DNA of 64,000 bases, taken from assembly GCA_001708385.1 (NCBI GenBank), contig CP012388.1, positions 992,001 to 1,056,000 on the forward strand, given 5' to 3'. How positions within the stretch are numbered: position 1 is the first letter of the stretch; each line of letters begins with the position of its first letter. This DNA is from Flavobacterium psychrophilum. GTDB lineage: Bacteria > Bacteroidota > Bacteroidia > Flavobacteriales > Flavobacteriaceae. The translations under genes and the position numbers were made by a program. Of the stretch, positions 7,822 through 17,532 are shown in pieces. Under the pieces are notes generated by a model that was not told the DNA's origin, made no database searches, and saw nothing but the letters and a program-made list of their open reading frames with translations.

Positions 7822-9294
7822 TTATCTTGAATAATTTGGAGCCTCTTTTGTTATTGTTACATTGTGAGGGTGGCTTTCTGCGATACCACTTGATGTAAGG
7901 CGAACAAAACGGCTGCTTTCCTGTAGTGTAGGGATGTCTTTAGCACCACAATATCCCATACCTGCACGAAGGCCTCCAACAAACTGAAGCATGCTTTCAA
8001 AAAGCTCTCCTTTGTAAGGTACACGCCCTACGATACCTTCCGGAACCAGTTTTTTAACATCGTCCTCAACATCCTGGAAGTAACGGTCTTTAGAACCTTC
8101 TTTCATAGCTTCTACAGAACCCATACCACGGTATGATTTGAATTTTCTTCCTTCAAAGATGATAGTTTCTCCCGGAGACTCTTTAGTACCGGCAAGAAGT
8201 GAGCCTAGCATTACACAGTCAGCTCCGGCAGCAAGTGCTTTAGGAATATCACCGGTGTAACGGATACCACCATCTGCAATTACAGGAACACCAGTGCCTT
8301 TAAGGGCAGCAGCAACTTCAAGAACCGCAGAGAACTGAGGGAAACCAACACCTGCAACAACACGGGTTGTACAGATAGAACCCGGACCAATACCAACTTT
8401 TACAGCATCAGCACCATTTTCTGCAAGGTAAAGTGCAGCCTCCGGCGTTGCGATGTTACCAACAACAACGTCAAGTTCAGGAAACCTTGCTTTTACTTCT
8501 TTAAGAACTGTTATCACACCTTTAGTGTGTCCGTGAGCCGTATCAATAATAACAGCATCAACACCTGCATTTACAAGAGCTTCAGCACGCTGAACAGCAT
8601 CGGCAGTAACCCCAAGGGCAGCTGCAACACGTAGCCTTCCGAATTTATCTTTGTTAGCAATAGGCTTTTGGGTAAGTTTTGTTATATCCCTGAAAGTGAT
8701 CAGGCCAACCAGTTTATAATCTGCATTAACAACCGGTAATTTTTCGATTTTATTTTTCTGAAGAATACCTTCTGCAACCTGAAGCGTAGTACCTTCAGCA
8801 GCAGTAACAAGGTTTTCAGTTGTCATTACTTCAAGTATAGAACGGTTGTTATCTTTTTCGAACCTAAGGTCACGGTTAGTAACAATACCTTTTAGTATAC
8901 CATCTGCATCAACTACAGGAATACCACCAATACCATACTCGCGCATAACATTTTTAGCATCACCTACGTTAGAAGTTAAAGGAAGCGTTACAGGATCTAT
9001 GATCATTCCTGACTCTGCCCTTTTTACTTTACGAACCTCAGTTGCCTGCTGCTCGATTGTCATATTTTTGTGTAAAACGCCTATTCCACCTTCGCGTGCC
9101 ATAGCAATTGCCATCGCACTTTCGGTAACAGTATCCATAGCTGCAGATACAATAGGAACGTTTAGCATTATGTTTCTTGAAAATTTAGACTGAATGCTAA
9201 CTTCGCGTGGTAATATTTCGGAGTAGTTAGGAACTAGCAGGACATCATCGTAAGTAAGACCTTCGCCGATGATTTTATTAGTGTGTGCTTTCAT
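7822..9294 (-). CDS. guaB: Inosine-5'-monophosphate dehydrogenase
   Basis: This enzyme oxidises IMP to XMP with NAD+, the committed step to guanine nucleotides. Starting at the ATG at 9294 ([18 protein letters not shown]) gives 490 residues, the normal length; an ATG 57 bp upstream is in frame but lies between the -7 box at 9321-9328 and the good start, so it is not favoured. Two CBS modules lie at about 95-205 inside the TIM barrel, and the catalytic Cys308 sits in [22 protein letters not shown] and the flap segment [10 protein letters not shown] are also present. It is convergent with the antiporter operon and has its own promoter. Confidence 0.97.
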   Translation of the reverse strand: MKAHTNKIIGEGLTYDDVLLVPNYSEILPREVSIQSKFSRNIMLNVPIVSAAMDTVTESAMAIAMAREGGIGVLHKNMTIEQQATEVRKVKRAESGMIIDPVTLPLTSNVGDAKNVMREYGIGGIPVVDADGILKGIVTNRDLRFEKDNNRSILEVMTTENLVTAAEGTTLQVAEGILQKNKIEKLPVVNADYKLVGLITFRDITKLTQKPIANKDKFGRLRVAAALGVTADAVQRAEALVNAGVDAVIIDTAHGHTKGVITVLKEVKARFPELDVVVGNIATPEAALYLAENGADAVKVGIGPGSICTTRVVAGVGFPQFSAVLEVAAALKGTGVPVIADGGIRYTGDIPKALAAGADCVMLGSLLAGTKESPGETIIFEGRKFKSYRGMGSVEAMKEGSKDRYFQDVEDDVKKLVPEGIVGRVPYKGELFESMLQFVGGLRAGMGYCGAKDIPTLQESSRFVRLTSSGIAESHPHNVTITKEAPNYSR

Positions 9295-9320
9295 GCTGCA
9301 ATTTGTAGTTAAATTGCGTG

Positions 9321-9351
9321 CAAATATAACACTTTTTAACGTAATACCCAA
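9321..9351 (-). promoter_or_regulatory. guaB promoter with overlapping dyad
   Basis: Reading the minus strand, TTG (9351-9349), a 20-nt spacer and TATATTTG (9328-9321) form a complete sigma-A promoter. An inverted repeat AATGCCCA-TT-TGGGTATT, with one wobble, covers the -33 box at about 9343-9360, so a repressor or activator could act here. Confidence 0.7.
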
Positions 9352-9433
9352 ATGGGCATTTGATAATATAAATTTATGTTAAGATAGACAATATTTATAT
9401 TATTTTCGCAAGCAATTACAAAACGGCCTTATT

Positions 9434-10372
9434 ATGGATAACTTAAAACAAAGGTTGAGATATATTATGCCTTCATATATAATTATATGTTTAGGTTTAA
9501 CAATCGGTTACGCGTTATTTTATTGGTATTGGATATTTAATGCGGGGAATAAAGATATTGATGTTACTATATATGATATTCTTATTCCTATACTGCTTCC
9601 GGGTATACCGGTATTGGTCTTTTTAAGGCCTAAATTTAAGCAGTTAATAATGAAAAAAGAAAAGCAAAACATGATCTACGTTATGTTTGCCTGGATTCTA
9701 TTAATGTGGCCATTGCTATGTGTAGTTTACTTTGTGGACATCAAATCGGGTGGTGTCACCACATTAAATACTATTGATATTACTACAAAAACAGAGAATA
9801 CGTGGTTTTATAAGATACCCACTTTTGATACTGACAATAGAATGGCTAATTATGATTATACGGTATCTGAATATGGCAAAAAATATAACAGAAGCCTAGC
9901 TCTAGACATATATTTTGTAGCGCCTATTATAACAAAAGGTCAAATGTACGCTTCTGACTTTAAATATAAATATTGGATAAGTGAAAATTACCACCTTAGT
10001 AGAAGAAAGAACAGCAGCGACGAAGTAATTCTTGGTGAATTTCAGGAATTTACTAAAAAATCGGCTGAAGATTTTTATAGTGGTAATAGCCTTGTAAACA
10101 TAGATCACTTTGAGAAAATGCAAATTGACGGGCCCAGAGACACAAGCCTGGCGGCAGCTAAAAAAATAGCCCCAAATAATATTGCGGAAAGTCCGGTATT
10201 CTTAATGCCTGAAACCAGAACTATGGCAGAAAGAAGTAATTATTATTTATTACTAACGCTTGGTGGCTTAATTGGTAACATTATTGCCTTTGTACTTCTT
10301 CTTCTAATTCCGAAATTCAAAGGCATTCCTGCAAAACCGGATGAGTTTAGTGAAACTCGCCAAAAAGTTTAG
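9434..10372 (+). CDS. Uncharacterised membrane protein
   Basis: I do not recognise this 312-residue protein. Three hydrophobic helices lie at about 17-36, 45-64 and 78-102, then a soluble domain of about 160 residues, then a final helix at about 270-292. The topology suggests an extracytoplasmic domain held between membrane anchors. The DNA is richer in A+T than the adjoining guaB, mvaB and pyrD genes, and the last 26 bp overlap the 3' end of the convergent mvaB. No signature motif is visible. It may be a lineage-specific or laterally acquired gene. Confidence 0.7.
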   Translation: MDNLKQRLRYIMPSYIIICLGLTIGYALFYWYWIFNAGNKDIDVTIYDILIPILLPGIPVLVFLRPKFKQLIMKKEKQNMIYVMFAWILLMWPLLCVVYFVDIKSGGVTTLNTIDITTKTENTWFYKIPTFDTDNRMANYDYTVSEYGKKYNRSLALDIYFVAPIITKGQMYASDFKYKYWISENYHLSRRKNSSDEVILGEFQEFTKKSAEDFYSGNSLVNIDHFEKMQIDGPRDTSLAAAKKIAPNNIAESPVFLMPETRTMAERSNYYLLLTLGGLIGNIIAFVLLLLIPKFKGIPAKPDEFSETRQKV

Positions 10373-11210
10373 TTGCTTCGTTATAAGCACTTTCAAAACT
10401 TATTGGGTGCATATTAGTATCTGCTTTATTTGCTGTGAAATAAGAAAGTAAACGTTCGGTAGGCATATTGCCCGTAAGATCATCTTTTGCCATTGGGCAT
10501 CCGCCGAAACCCTGTATAGCACCGTCAAAACGTTTGCAGCCTGCTTTATAAGCAGCATCTACTTTTTCAAACCATTTATCGGGAGTGGTATGTAGGTGCG
10601 CTCCAAATTCAATACCAGGGTATTTAGGGATCAGGTTTGCAAAAAGGTAATCGATAACATCGGGTGTAGAGCTTCCTACGGTATCGCTTAGAGAAAGTAT
10701 CTTCACGCCCATAGCAGCCAGTTTCTCTGTCCACTCTCCTACTATCTCTACATTCCAGGGGTCACCGTACGGATTACCAAAGCCCATAGAAAGATAAGCA
10801 ACTACTTCTTTATTAGAAGAATCGGCGATGTTTAGAATTTCCTGAAGCGTAACTATAGATTCGGCGATAGTTTTATGGGTATTACGCATCTGGAAGTTCT
10901 CTGAAATAGAGAAAGGATAACCTAGATAACGTATTTCGGCATGCTGGGCAGCAAGCTGTGCACCCTGCGTATTGGCAATAATTGCCAGTAATTTACTTTG
11001 TGTTGAAGAAAGATCAAGACCTGCCAAAACCTCAGCCGTATCCTGCATTTGCGGAATAGCCTTTGGCGACACAAAACTGCCAAAATCGATAGTATCATAC
11101 CCTATTCGTAAAAGCGACTGGATATAATCTATTTTTTTCTTTGTAGGTATAAATGCCTTGATGCCTTGCATAGCATCTCTGGGACATTCTATAATTTTAA
11201 TCTTTTCCAT
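10347..11210 (-). CDS. mvaB: Hydroxymethylglutaryl-CoA lyase
   Basis: A 287-residue TIM-barrel enzyme of the HMGL-like family that splits HMG-CoA into acetyl-CoA and acetoacetate, the last step of leucine breakdown. DTVGSSTPDV (about 181-190), GAHLHTTPDKW with metal-binding histidines (about 204-214) and the lyase active-site loop GFGGCPMAKDDLTGN (about 235-249) are all visible. The start KIKIIECPRDAMQG is typical. Leucine dehydrogenase is encoded 9.5 kb away, so leucine catabolism is represented twice in the window. It stands as a single gene. Confidence 0.93.
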   Translation of the reverse strand: MEKIKIIECPRDAMQGIKAFIPTKKKIDYIQSLLRIGYDTIDFGSFVSPKAIPQMQDTAEVLAGLDLSSTQSKLLAIIANTQGAQLAAQHAEIRYLGYPFSISENFQMRNTHKTIAESIVTLQEILNIADSSNKEVVAYLSMGFGNPYGDPWNVEIVGEWTEKLAAMGVKILSLSDTVGSSTPDVIDYLFANLIPKYPGIEFGAHLHTTPDKWFEKVDAAYKAGCKRFDGAIQGFGGCPMAKDDLTGNMPTERLLSYFTANKADTNMHPISFESAYNEATKLFGEFH

Positions 11211-11356
11211 AAAGGTTCAAAGATAATAAGATTTGGCTGTTTACGAAAACGTTTTCTTTAAGGAGTTGCTTAAGTTTCTTAGGAACTCAGGTACTGAGGT
11301 ATCCCCTGCACCAATCTATTTCCAACTTAAAACCTAAAAATTCAACAACTTAGCAA

Positions 11357-12388
11357 CTAAGAACCTTTTAAGAGGCGCTTATTAATATCCTTTATTAAGC
11401 CGGGACCTTCGTAAATAAAACCTGTATACAATTGAATAAGGCTTGCACCTGCTTCAAGTTTCTCTATAGCATCTTCGGGAGTATGTATACCTCCTACTCC
11501 AATAATAGGGAATGATTTATTACTCTTCTCTGCAAGAAAACGGATAACCTCTGTAGACCGCTTAGTAAGCGGTTTACCGCTTAATCCTCCGGTTTCGTTT
11601 TTATCGGGAGATATAAGCCCTTCACGTGATATTGTCGTGTTGGTAGCAATAACGCCTGCAATTTTAGTCGTATTTACAATATCGATAATATCAAGCAACT
11701 GATCGTCGGTTAAATCAGGTGCAATCTTTAATAGTATCGGTTTTTGCTTTGGCTTTGCAGCGTTTTTATCCTGTAACGTTTGTAACAGCCTTGTCAGCGG
11801 CTCTTTATCCTGTAGTTCGCGTAGGTTTGGCGTATTAGGCGAGCTTACGTTCACCACAAAATAATCTACATGGTCATAAAGTGCATCAAAACAAATCTCG
11901 TAATCGCTTACGGCATCTTCGTTTGGCGTAACCTTGTTCTTACCTATATTACCACCTATCAGCACATGGCCTTTGACTTTAGGATTCTTTTTAAGGCGCT
12001 CTACAGCGGCTTCAACGCCACCATTATTAAAGCCCATACGGTTAATAATAGCACTATCCTGCCTAAGCCTGAACGATCTTTTTTTAGGGTTACCATCCTG
12101 CGCTTTTGGAGTAAGTGTACCAATCTCTATAAAACCAAATCCAAGATCTGAAAACTCCTTAAACATCTTCGCATCTTTATCCATACCTGCAGCAAGGCCC
12201 ACAGGATTTTTGAATTTAAGTCCGAATACCTCACGCTCAAGACGCGGATCTTTTACTTCGTAGATAGACCTGAACAACGCGGGAAACCCCGGAATGCTAT
12301 CTAAAAATCGTATCGACGAAAATGTAAAATGATGTATTTTTTCCGGATCAAAACGGAACAGTATCGGCCTTATTAAGGATTTGTACAT
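11357..12388 (-). CDS. pyrD: Dihydroorotate dehydrogenase (quinone), class 2
   Basis: A 343-residue membrane-associated flavoprotein that oxidises dihydroorotate to orotate with quinone as acceptor, in pyrimidine synthesis. The N-terminal amphipathic segment ([21 protein letters not shown]) is diagnostic of class 2, and the catalytic Ser lies in [15 protein letters not shown] (about 178-192). [22 protein letters not shown] and [11 protein letters not shown] are further FMN and substrate contacts. Length is normal. The upstream 217-bp gap to the HD gene holds no further gene. Confidence 0.96.
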   Translation of the reverse strand: MYKSLIRPILFRFDPEKIHHFTFSSIRFLDSIPGFPALFRSIYEVKDPRLEREVFGLKFKNPVGLAAGMDKDAKMFKEFSDLGFGFIEIGTLTPKAQDGNPKKRSFRLRQDSAIINRMGFNNGGVEAAVERLKKNPKVKGHVLIGGNIGKNKVTPNEDAVSDYEICFDALYDHVDYFVVNVSSPNTPNLRELQDKEPLTRLLQTLQDKNAAKPKQKPILLKIAPDLTDDQLLDIIDIVNTTKIAGVIATNTTISREGLISPDKNETGGLSGKPLTKRSTEVIRFLAEKSNKSFPIIGVGGIHTPEDAIEKLEAGASLIQLYTGFIYEGPGLIKDINKRLLKGS

Positions 12389-12605
12389 AGGAGATGGTTT
12401 GGGTGCAAATTTAATACTATACTCGAAATATTACATTATAATTAAAATTAAACTATAAAAAGTTACATAAACTTGATATTACCTTGCATATGTCAATTCA
12501 TGATTTCAAAAATCTGAAACAAACCCGGAAAAAGCTCATAGATAATTCTTACATTTAATATTCTATTCATGCGCGTACAAATTATGCAGAAGAGGTAATT
12601 AAAAA

Positions 12606-13244
12606 ATGCATCAGCAAAAAATAAATATGATTCTAAAAGATATTTTCACAAACCTTGTTAGTAAGTATTCGCAGAAGGATATTTTTGAAAAATTATGGCT
12701 TGACGTTGAAAAGCACTATTCGCTACCTAAAAGATACTATCATACATTACAACATTTAGAAAACCTGTATACCCAACTGGAATCCTGCCGGGAACAGATT
12801 ACCGACCTGGACACTGTATTGTTTTCATTATTCTACCATGACATTATTTATAAAGCCACGTCAAAAGATAACGAGGAAAAAAGTGCCCTTATGGCTATAA
12901 AAGTGCTTCAGGAAATTAATTATCCTAAAGAAAAGATACGGCTTTGCGGAGAACAGATACTGGCTACTAAGGATCATACAGTTAGCACTGATAACGACAC
13001 TAATCTCTTTACCGATGCCGACCTTTCTATTCTTGGCAGCGATTGGAATTCATACTTTGACTACAGCAAGCAAATTCGAAAGGAATATTCCATCTACCCT
13101 GATTTTATGTACAACCCCGGAAGAATAAAAGTAATACAGTATTTTCTTGGCATGGAATCTATATTCAAAACACCGCAGTTTACACATAAGTTCGAAAAAC
13201 AGGCACGTGAAAATTTAATGAACGAACTTGAGCTTCTTAAATAA
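12606..13244 (+). CDS. HD-domain metal-dependent phosphohydrolase
   Basis: A 212-residue cytoplasmic protein of the predicted HD-superfamily hydrolases (COG4339 type). RYYHTLQHL (about 43-51) supplies a first metal-binding His, FYHDIIYK (about 76-83) is the HD pair, and TDADLSILG (about 138-146) supplies the second Asp. The substrate is unknown; members are annotated as nucleotidase-like. An internal ATG at residue 8 is an alternative start, which would make the protein 205 residues. It lies 58 bp upstream of the sensor kinase, but the kinase has its own -7 box at 13264-13271, so co-transcription is not required. Confidence 0.85.
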   Translation: MHQQKINMILKDIFTNLVSKYSQKDIFEKLWLDVEKHYSLPKRYYHTLQHLENLYTQLESCREQITDLDTVLFSLFYHDIIYKATSKDNEEKSALMAIKVLQEINYPKEKIRLCGEQILATKDHTVSTDNDTNLFTDADLSILGSDWNSYFDYSKQIRKEYSIYPDFMYNPGRIKVIQYFLGMESIFKTPQFTHKFEKQARENLMNELELLK

Positions 13245-13302
13245 ATTTTAACACCCGTTTAATTATCTTTGGTTAAGGCTCCAACCGAAAAATCAACTTA
13301 CT

Positions 13303-16300
13303 ATGTCTGGCAGAAAAGACACAAACACCATTCCTGATTTCCTTACTTCAGAAGGCCAGTTAGGCGAAATGATTCGCAACTTTAATTGGGCTTCCACTTC
13401 GCTAGGGCCTATATCGCAATGGCCGCAGAGTTTGAAGACCACTATTAACCTAATGCTGAATTCCAAAAACCCGATATGGATTGGATGGGGATCGGAAAAT
13501 ACCTTTCTATATAACGATGCCTACATCGACGTTCTGGGTATAGATAAGCACGATTGGGCACTGGGGCAGCCTGCATCTGTTGTCTGGGAAGAAATATGGG
13601 ATATTTGCGGGCCTTTATCAGACAAGGTTTATAATGAAAGTCTATCTACCAATAATGATGATGTGCAGCTTTTCATGCAAAGGGGTGATTTTCTGGAAGA
13701 AGTTTTTTACTCTTTCTCGTACAGCCCAATATTTGACGAATTTGGAAAAGTAGCCGGACTTTTTTGTCCCAATTTTGAAACAACAGCTAAACTACTTAAC
13801 GCGAGGCGAAGTCGCACACTGTCTGAACTTGCTGCAAAATCGCTCATAGAAAAAACCATTGAAGCTGCGTTTGCATCTGCCGTAGCGACACTGGAAAAAA
13901 ACAAAGAAGACGTACCATTTGCGCTGTTCTACCTTCTCGACGGATCAGGAAAAAAAGCTGCATTAGTGCAGCATGCAGGTATCGAGTTAGAAACAATTTC
14001 AATATTCCCGGCTCAGTTTAAAATAAGTGATAGCAATAGTTTATCGGAGGTTTTAAAAAACGGGAAACCACAAATAGTAAGCCTTAAAGAAAACCCCAAC
14101 CTTATAACAGGACAGGCAGGCAAGCCGGTCAATAACGCAATTGCATTATTACTTACAACAACAGTAGGTAAACCTGCCGGCGTTTTAGTATGCGGAATTA
14201 ACCCTACCCGAAGACTGGATAGTGATTATGTTGCTTTTTACGAAACGGTCGCTGCACATATTTCTGCAGCGATACAAAATGTAACAGCTATAGAAAATGA
14301 GCGCAAACGACTTGAGGAACTTGCTAAAATAGATCGTTCTAAAACCGCATTCTTCAGTAATATAAGCCATGAGTTCAGGACCCCGCTGACACTTATGCTT
14401 GGCCCTTTGGAAGAACTACTGCAAAGGGAAAACTTAAACGAAGAGGATAAAGAAACTATTAACACAACCCACCGTAATGCATTGCGATTACTGAAACTAG
14501 TAAATACATTACTTGACTTCAGCCTAATGGAAAGTGGAAGGCTAAAGGCAAAATTTACTCCTGTGAATATGGCAGCTGTAACCGAAAACCTTGCAGGGAA
14601 TTTCAGAGCCATAATCGAAAAAGCAGGCCTTAGATTAATTGTTACCGCATCGCCGCTTAGCGAAAAGGTATACCTCGACAATGAGATGTGGGAGAAGATT
14701 GTCTTTAACCTTCTTTCAAACGCATTTAAATATACGCTTCAGGGAAGTATCACGGTGTCAATAACTGAAGAAAGTGATAAAGCTGTACTTAAGGTTGCCG
14801 ACACAGGGGTTGGTATACCTCAAAATGAAATACCAAATATGTTTACGCGCTTTCACCGTATAAGAAATACTACCGGAAGAAGCTTTGAAGGATCGGGTAT
14901 TGGCCTTTCTATGATTAAAGAACTTATTCAGCAACATGGTGGTACCATTAGCGTCGAAAGCACCGAGGGCATTGGAAGTACTTTTACGGTTACAATTCCG
15001 TTTGGAAAAGAACACCTTGCAGAAGACGCTATAACCGAAAGTTCATTAGATACTAACGATATGATTTCCGGGCATTTTCTTCGTGAAGCCGATGCCATGG
15101 TAAATGGAGAGAAGGCTGACAATAAGAAAAATTTAAGCGTAAACAACAGCAATCGCGAAAAGATACTTATTGTTGACGACAATATGGATATGAGGAAGCA
15201 TTTAACCTCTATCCTTGAAAATGACTATACAATTATTTCTGCCACTAATGGACAGGAAGCTCTGGACACTATCCGCCAAATAAAACCTTCGCTTATTGTA
15301 AGCGATGTAATGATGCCCGTTATGGACGGAATAGAATTACTTAAGGAAATAAAACAAGATGAGGATATAGCCCACATACCTGTTATACTACTTACAGCCC
15401 GTGCCGGGGAAGAATCGCGGATTGAGGGTTATGAAACCGGAGCGGATGATTATCTGGTAAAACCATTTTCTGCTAAAGAAATACTGGCCAGGATTCGTTC
15501 TCAAATCAAAATTACAAAAGCAAGGGAAAGAGCATCTAAACAAATAAAGAACCTGTTTATGCAGGCACCTGTAGCCATTTGCATACTTCGCGGTGAAAAC
15601 TTTATTGTAGAGATGGCAAATGAAAATATCCTTGAGTTATGGGCTAAACCGGCATCCTTAATGCTAAATAAGCCTCTACTTGAAGGGCTTCCTGAAGCGG
15701 GCGAACAAGGATATGGAAAGTTACTGGAAAAAGTATTTAAAACTGGGATTCCATATATAGATGAAGAATCACCGTTTTACTCTTTTACAAACGGCATCAA
15801 GAAGGAGGTTTATGTAAAATTCGTTTATCAACCTCTATATGAGGATGACGGTAAAATATCCGGCATAATGGTACTGGCACACGATATTACATTACAGGTT
15901 GTTTCACGTAAAAAAATTGAAGAAAGTGAAACAAAATTCCGTAACCTGATCCGACTTGCTCCTATTGGAATTGTGATCGTAAGGGGTAAAGATTTTGTGT
16001 TTGAGGTCAGTAACGATGTATACCTAAACATTCATAGTAAAAAAGCCGAAGATCTTATAGGCAACAGCATTTTTGATGTATTCCCTATTTACAGGGGCAC
16101 GGGTATCGAAAAAGACCTTAACTATGTTAGAGATACAGGCAATACCGTGAACAATACAAGCAGAGCTGTTGTTTTTACAGAAAACGGAAAAACAATTACC
16201 CGTTATTTCACATCGGTTTACCAACCGTTAATAGAAAATAATAAAATTGAAGGCGTTGTTGCTGTTGTTACAGAAGTTACCGATCAATACCTTGCAGAAA

Positions 16301-17451
16301 AATTGAGGGAGCAAAACGAAAAAGATCTTCGCCTTATATTAGAAACCATGCCGCATATTACATTCAGGGCAGCTCCTGATGGTATGATCAATTATTATAA
16401 CAATCGTTATTTCGATTATACAGGACTTACATTTGAACAGGCCAAAGGCATGGGCTGGAAAAATGTTATTCATCCTGATATGCTGGACGAAGTGTATTCA
16501 AGCTGGATGAGCTCTATAGGCAACGGCGAAGACTACAATCATTTCTTTTTAATGAAAAGGCGCGATGGTATTTATAGATGGCACATGGCACGAACAATTC
16601 CGCTACGTGATGACAAAGGTCAGATAACCGAATGGGTTGGAACACTTACAGACATCCATGAACAAAAAATGTTTGAGGAAGAACTTGAAGCGATAGTAAA
16701 CGACAGGACTCAAAAATTAAATGCCACAAACAAACTATTGGGTCAAAAGAATATTGAACTGGAAAAGACCAATAAAGAGCTGGAATCTTTCAACTACGTT
16801 GCCAGCCACGATTTACAGGAGCCGCTACGCAAAATACAGACTTTTATAAGTATGATACGCGAATGGCACCTGGAAGGAGAAGCTGCCGAAAACTACATGA
16901 CAAAAATATTTAATTCGGCAGGAAGAATGTCGCAGCTGATACAGGATGTACTTACGTACAGCCGAATTGCAGCCGAAGACCAATTTTCGCAAACAGATCT
17001 TAATACAATACTGGACTATGTATTTGCCGACTATGAATTGCTCATAGCCGAAAAAGGTGCTGTAATAGAAAAAGGTTACCTACCCGATGTAAAAGCAGTT
17101 CCGTTGCAAATTCACCAGTTGTTCTCCAATCTTGTAAGCAACGCATTAAAATACAGCAGTGAACATCCCGTAATTAAAATTTCAGGAGAAATGTCTACCC
17201 ACCAGAATGCTGAAGGCAAAACAAAGAAATGCGTACAGATAACCTTCTCAGATAACGGTATCGGATTTGAAAATCAGTACAACGAACAGATATTTAAATT
17301 ATTCCAGCGTTTGCATGGCAAAACCGAGTACAATGGTACAGGTATCGGGCTAAGTATTTGTAAAAAAATTATAGAACAGCACAAGGGCAGCATTACAGCA
17401 CAATCGGCACCCGGTGAGGGCGCTACTTTCGTAATTAAACTTCCTGTTTAA
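13303..17451 (+). CDS. Hybrid histidine kinase with two kinase cores and a central receiver
   Basis: A 1382-residue signal-transduction protein with no membrane helix, so it is probably cytoplasmic. Order of domains: PAS-like (about 20-165), GAF-like (about 170-330), HisKA with His356 in SHEFRTP, HATPase (N-box near 469, G-box DTGVGIP near 500), receiver with phospho-acceptor Asp668 in VSDVMMPVMDG and Lys in YLVKPFS, three PAS domains (about 745-865, 870-1000, 1005-1130), then a second HisKA with His1169 in ASHDLQEPLR and a second HATPase (about 1270-1382). There is no output HTH, so the phosphate must leave to another protein. The TATCTTTG at 13264-13271 is a likely -7 box. No cognate regulator lies nearby, and the ligand is unknown. 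Confidence 0.93.
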   Translation: MSGRKDTNTIPDFLTSEGQLGEMIRNFNWASTSLGPISQWPQSLKTTINLMLNSKNPIWIGWGSENTFLYNDAYIDVLGIDKHDWALGQPASVVWEEIWDICGPLSDKVYNESLSTNNDDVQLFMQRGDFLEEVFYSFSYSPIFDEFGKVAGLFCPNFETTAKLLNARRSRTLSELAAKSLIEKTIEAAFASAVATLEKNKEDVPFALFYLLDGSGKKAALVQHAGIELETISIFPAQFKISDSNSLSEVLKNGKPQIVSLKENPNLITGQAGKPVNNAIALLLTTTVGKPAGVLVCGINPTRRLDSDYVAFYETVAAHISAAIQNVTAIENERKRLEELAKIDRSKTAFFSNISHEFRTPLTLMLGPLEELLQRENLNEEDKETINTTHRNALRLLKLVNTLLDFSLMESGRLKAKFTPVNMAAVTENLAGNFRAIIEKAGLRLIVTASPLSEKVYLDNEMWEKIVFNLLSNAFKYTLQGSITVSITEESDKAVLKVADTGVGIPQNEIPNMFTRFHRIRNTTGRSFEGSGIGLSMIKELIQQHGGTISVESTEGIGSTFTVTIPFGKEHLAEDAITESSLDTNDMISGHFLREADAMVNGEKADNKKNLSVNNSNREKILIVDDNMDMRKHLTSILENDYTIISATNGQEALDTIRQIKPSLIVSDVMMPVMDGIELLKEIKQDEDIAHIPVILLTARAGEESRIEGYETGADDYLVKPFSAKEILARIRSQIKITKARERASKQIKNLFMQAPVAICILRGENFIVEMANENILELWAKPASLMLNKPLLEGLPEAGEQGYGKLLEKVFKTGIPYIDEESPFYSFTNGIKKEVYVKFVYQPLYEDDGKISGIMVLAHDITLQVVSRKKIEESETKFRNLIRLAPIGIVIVRGKDFVFEVSNDVYLNIHSKKAEDLIGNSIFDVFPIYRGTGIEKDLNYVRDTGNTVNNTSRAVVFTENGKTITRYFTSVYQPLIENNKIEGVVAVVTEVTDQYLAEKLREQNEKDLRLILETMPHITFRAAPDGMINYYNNRYFDYTGLTFEQAKGMGWKNVIHPDMLDEVYSSWMSSIGNGEDYNHFFLMKRRDGIYRWHMARTIPLRDDKGQITEWVGTLTDIHEQKMFEEELEAIVNDRTQKLNATNKLLGQKNIELEKTNKELESFNYVASHDLQEPLRKIQTFISMIREWHLEGEAAENYMTKIFNSAGRMSQLIQDVLTYSRIAAEDQFSQTDLNTILDYVFADYELLIAEKGAVIEKGYLPDVKAVPLQIHQLFSNLVSNALKYSSEHPVIKISGEMSTHQNAEGKTKKCVQITFSDNGIGFENQYNEQIFKLFQRLHGKTEYNGTGIGLSICKKIIEQHKGSITAQSAPGEGATFVIKLPV

Positions 17452-17532
17452 ACGCTGTATTGTGATTTGTAAACACGGTTAAAAAATAAATAAATCGTAA
17501 ATTTGTGCTTCATTTTAAATCAAAATTAAAAC

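Noticed and set aside
9294..9351. Longer N-terminus for IMP dehydrogenase from the upstream ATG
   Set aside because: The extra 19 residues overlap the promoter's -7 box and are not part of the enzyme family; [10 protein letters not shown] is the natural start.
14238..14681. 147-codon frame antisense within the sensor kinase
   Set aside because: It covers the kinase core whose His and N-box motifs are certain on the plus strand; an antisense shadow.
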